Assembly (NCBI RefSeq): GCF_001469955.1
Contig: NZ_LOPU01000016.1
Span: 351,685 to 415,684 of the forward strand
Direction of reading: 5' to 3'
DNA: 64,000 nt
DNA from: Haloprofundus marisrubri
GTDB lineage: Archaea; Halobacteriota; Halobacteria; Halobacteriales; Haloferacaceae
The notes beneath the pieces are model-generated. The model saw only the letters and a program-made list of their open reading frames with translations, was not told where the DNA came from and searched no databases. Shown here piece by piece: positions 61,501 through 64,000 of this stretch. The position numbers and the translations under genes are program-made. The first letter of the stretch is position 1. Every line of letters begins with the position of its first letter.

Positions 61501-62877
61501 GTTTCACAGACGGAACAGCCGTCGACACTCGGTGAGTACGCGGCCGAGCATGGGGCTGTTGCGCACTCTCGTTCTACCGCTCGTGATGATCCACTCTCTG
61601 TCCTCGACGAAGAAGACCCGATTTTTGCTAACGAAGACCTGCTACGTATCGACCATATCCCAGATCACGACAAAATCGTCGGTCGTAACAGTCAGATCGA
61701 GACAGTTGCTCGTCGACTCAAACCAACAATCACCGGTGGGTCTGGGAAAGGAACTCTCCTCTTAGGCAAATCTGGGTCGGGAAAGACGCTTGTGACTCGG
61801 TACGTGAGTCGCGAGGTTGAGGACCGTGCTGCCAACAACGATGTTCGGATCGGACGTGCAGTCATCGACTGTGCTCAGCGTCGTTCTGAGGTTCAGACAG
61901 TCATTCATCTCGCAAGGAGCCTTAACGACCCCACAGAAACTGGAATCAAGATCCCCCACTCGGGAATCGCTACAGGAGCGTACTACGACCGTTTGTGGAG
62001 CGTCATCGACGCCCTGTATGATGCTGTTATCGTTGTTCTAGACGAAATCGATCGTCTTGCACCGTCCGATGACGGGAAAAACATCCCTCCAGAGGAAGCT
62101 GATGACAGCAAACTGCTCATGCAACTCTCACGAGCAGGCGAAGAAAACGACGTTGAGGCCAGCATCACTGTCGTCGGTATCAGTAACGACCTCAAATACG
62201 GGGACCGACTTGACACCCGTGTCGAGAGTTCGTTCGCACCTGATGAAATCGTATTCCCCGCATACGACGCAAACCAACTGGGCGACATACTCGACCGACG
62301 ACGTGACGCCTACCGCGACGGGGTGCTCTCAGACGCCGTCATCCCACTTTGTTCAGCGTTCTCTGCCCAAGAACACGGCGATGCACGACGTGGCCTTGAT
62401 CTCTTTCGGTTGGCTGGTGAAGTCGCTCGTGATGATGACGCCGACCAAGTCCGCGAAGAGCATGTCCACGCGGCTAACGACGACGCTGAAGTGACGCGTA
62501 TTCAAGATCTAATTCGCGGGTGTCCAACGCAGGCGAAGGTCGCAATCGCCGCTCTGGCTGCCCTCGACGAGTTTACAGAGCATTCGCATTTCAAGGCGAC
62601 ACAGATGTATCGCGTCTACCGTGACTTCGCTGAAGCGATCGGGATGACTGTACTTGGACAGAAACGAATCACCGACCAACTTCGAGAGTATGAAACGCTG
62701 AAAATCATCGATATGACTCGAACCAGCGACGGCTACCGAGAGGGAACATATCTTCAACTCTCACTGCTTGACGAGGCAAGTCTTCTCCTGCAGTCTGTTG
62801 GTCTTGATGAGCAGTGTGCGCAGATCCCAATCGATTCGCACATGCGTCGACAGTTTCGTAGCATCGCTCAACAGTAA
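61498..62877 (+). CDS. orc1: Orc1/Cdc6 replication initiator
   Basis: A 459-residue AAA+ initiator. Walker A GKSGSGKT at 90-97, Walker B VVLDEID at 179-185, sensor-like VVGISNDL and a C-terminal winged helix (about 375-459; HFKATQMYRVYRDFAEAIG) that binds ORBs. ATG 61498 is chosen because upstream residues overlap ORB 3 and are non-conserved-looking. It is the plasmid-type initiator of this element. Confidence 0.92.
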   Translation: MVSQTEQPSTLGEYAAEHGAVAHSRSTARDDPLSVLDEEDPIFANEDLLRIDHIPDHDKIVGRNSQIETVARRLKPTITGGSGKGTLLLGKSGSGKTLVTRYVSREVEDRAANNDVRIGRAVIDCAQRRSEVQTVIHLARSLNDPTETGIKIPHSGIATGAYYDRLWSVIDALYDAVIVVLDEIDRLAPSDDGKNIPPEEADDSKLLMQLSRAGEENDVEASITVVGISNDLKYGDRLDTRVESSFAPDEIVFPAYDANQLGDILDRRRDAYRDGVLSDAVIPLCSAFSAQEHGDARRGLDLFRLAGEVARDDDADQVREEHVHAANDDAEVTRIQDLIRGCPTQAKVAIAALAALDEFTEHSHFKATQMYRVYRDFAEAIGMTVLGQKRITDQLREYETLKIIDMTRTSDGYREGTYLQLSLLDEASLLLQSVGLDEQCAQIPIDSHMRRQFRSIAQQ

Positions 62878-62892
62878 TTCCGACTACTGTTG
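62869..62892 (+). terminator. stem-loop terminator at the orc1 stop
   Basis: Perfect 8-bp stem CAACAGTA / TACTGTTG with an 8-nt loop, spanning the TAA stop and followed by TTTG. Confidence 0.5.
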
Positions 62893-62932
62893 TTTGTAGT
62901 TCCCACGTAATCTGATTCTTGATTCGACATTT

Positions 62933-62978
62933 GCGATAGCGAGTTTATCTGGCCCCCTGATGGGCGGAGGGCAAATCA
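62933..62978 (+). promoter_or_regulatory. conserved upstream block, copy 2
   Basis: Counterpart of 59829-59873 with only a few differences, including one inserted T. The TATA-like GTTTATC, inverted repeat and GGAGGG are all kept. Confidence 0.7.
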
Positions 62979-63209
62979 ATGCGTCAGCTTTCGCCGTTCG
63001 ACAATCGTATCGTTCGTCTCTGGATTCGTAGTCTTCGCTCGTTTGGTCGACGACCTACAGTATCAGTTCCAGTATCGTGTGACCATCCAACCGCCGACCG
63101 AGAAATCCACCTCACCGGAGGCTGGTACATTCGCTCGTGTGAGCACTGTGGAGAGATGCTCGATCGGCGTCGATTGGCGCAGAGCAGTGTGGGCGAGTTA
63201 AGTGACTAA
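62979..63209 (+). CDS. small zinc-finger protein, copy 2
   Basis: A 76-residue paralogue of 59874-60095: RIVRLWIRSLRSFGRRP, CDHPTADREIHLTGGWYIRSCEHCGE, DRRRLAQSS. The zinc-site residues are unchanged. With copy 1 it brackets the DUF7342-origin-orc1 module as a direct repeat. Confidence 0.75.
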   Translation: MRQLSPFDNRIVRLWIRSLRSFGRRPTVSVPVSCDHPTADREIHLTGGWYIRSCEHCGEMLDRRRLAQSSVGELSD

Positions 63210-63285
63210 CCTCGGTTCACGGTGTCAGCCAACTCAGTGGGAAGATTTTAGAAAATTCCCGTATTACGTGCTAGTCATACCACCT

Positions 63286-63552
63286 ATGTCGAAATCTACT
63301 GACGAGCGCGGACGTATCTACCTCCCGAAGGACGTTCGCAAACGATTCGGAGACAAGTATCGTATTGTCGAACTCCCGAGCCATATCGCGTTGTTCCCTG
63401 TCGACGACGACCCACTGGAAGGACTCCGTGCGGCTGTCGGTGACGCCTTCGAGGGGGATGATGCAGACCAACTGAAATCCGACGCTCGAAAGCGAATCGC
63501 ACAAGAGGCTGAGGATGAGGCAGCCGAACGTTCATCTGAGCGTGAGGACTGA
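63286..63552 (+). CDS. AbrB/VapB-like antitoxin
   Basis: An 88-residue protein with an N-terminal swapped-hairpin AbrB domain (TDERGRIYLPKDVRKRFGDKYRIVELP) and an acidic helical tail that should bind the toxin. The ATG at 63286 is used; the upstream extension lacks AbrB character. It is followed after 3 bp by the PIN gene: a type II toxin-antitoxin pair that may stabilise the element. Confidence 0.85.
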   Translation: MSKSTDERGRIYLPKDVRKRFGDKYRIVELPSHIALFPVDDDPLEGLRAAVGDAFEGDDADQLKSDARKRIAQEAEDEAAERSSERED

Positions 63553-63555
63553 ACT

Positions 63556-63957
63556 GTGTACGTAGAGACCGATTTTCTGACAGCCTTAGTCAAGGAGGAA
63601 GACTGGCTTCGTGAATCTGCACTCCGCGCACTCGAAGACCGTGACGATATTCACACTTCGATTTTGGCGTATGCAGAGATACTGGTCCTCTTCTACGACC
63701 GTGAACAGGCAGCCTATGAGATTGATGCACCACGAGCTATCTCCAACCTTCTAGAGTTAGTTCCAATTCAACCGAGCAAACACGAGGACGCAGTTCTCGC
63801 TGCAGCAGCGTTTCTAGATGAGTATCAGATGACTCCGTTCGATGCACTCCACGCAGGAATCGCTACGACGAGAGACGGAACAGTACTCTCTAGCGAGAAA
63901 GATTACGACACCATCGGTCTGGATCGACTTCCGTTAGAGACGTACCTCGAAGAGTGA
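63556..63957 (+). CDS. PIN-domain VapC-like toxin
   Basis: A 133-residue PIN ribonuclease starting at GTG. Acidic active-site residues: Asp5 in VETDFL, Glu41 in SILAYAEILV, Asp96 in TPFDALHAG, and a late Asp in SSEKDYD. Cuts RNA when free of antitoxin. Coupled to the AbrB-like gene upstream. Confidence 0.85.
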   Translation: MYVETDFLTALVKEEDWLRESALRALEDRDDIHTSILAYAEILVLFYDREQAAYEIDAPRAISNLLELVPIQPSKHEDAVLAAAAFLDEYQMTPFDALHAGIATTRDGTVLSSEKDYDTIGLDRLPLETYLEE

Positions 63958-63988
63958 GTCCGTGACGAAGTTAGTGGAGACTCACAGA

Positions 63989-64000
63989 GGGGGGGGGGGG
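63989..64000 (+). repeat. poly-G run at the window end
   Basis: Twelve G in a row at the last bases. It may mark a contig end or a sequencing artefact. Confidence 0.7.

Overview
The window is haloarchaeal chromosome or megaplasmid DNA. Most of it is GC-rich and encodes acidic proteins. Exported proteins carry twin-arginine (Tat) signals, many genes have a TATA-like box 25-30 nt before the start codon (leaderless transcripts), and genes are often stacked with ATGA overlaps. The dolichol/N-glycan genes aglF and aglM and an Orc1/Cdc6 gene fit Halobacteria. I cannot name the genus safely.

Region 1 (1-8.4 kb) is a mixed flank: a ParA/MinD ATPase with a coupled partner, small membrane proteins, an HpcH/HpaI-type aldolase, a short tandem repeat, and three Tat-exported proteins built from internal repeats.

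Region 2 (8.5-50 kb) is a large surface-glycan locus for N-glycan, lipid-linked glycan or exopolysaccharide. It holds aglM and aglF for UDP-sugar supply, eight glycosyltransferases, two flippases, two large membrane proteins, three FemAB-like GNAT transferases, an ATP-grasp ligase, two methyltransferases, a kinase-like protein, a NodB deacetylase, two GH16 glucanase-like exported proteins, a lyase-like protein, a beta-helix lipoprotein, a GINT1-like beta-propeller protein and two related YdjM-type membrane hydrolases. Enzymes that make, decorate, flip, deacetylate and cut a polymer are all present, so I infer a regulated extracellular matrix system. Exported proteins here share a small repeat domain and a D-G-R-G-D/Q-T-G linker motif. 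A GT2 gene with an unusual N-terminal domain is present twice, each copy with the same promoter layout.

Region 3 (50.3 kb to the end) is an integrated plasmid-like element of lower GC. Its left edge lies beside a 5'-truncated gene of a pilin-like family. It carries a Hint/LAGLIDADG protein that looks splicing-dead, a primase-polymerase, a VirD4/TraD-like ATPase, a DUF7342-type winged-helix protein, a replication origin with four ORB-like repeats next to orc1, two copies of a small zinc-finger gene with a strongly conserved upstream block, and an AbrB/PIN toxin-antitoxin pair. The window ends in a run of twelve G, so the right edge is not resolved.
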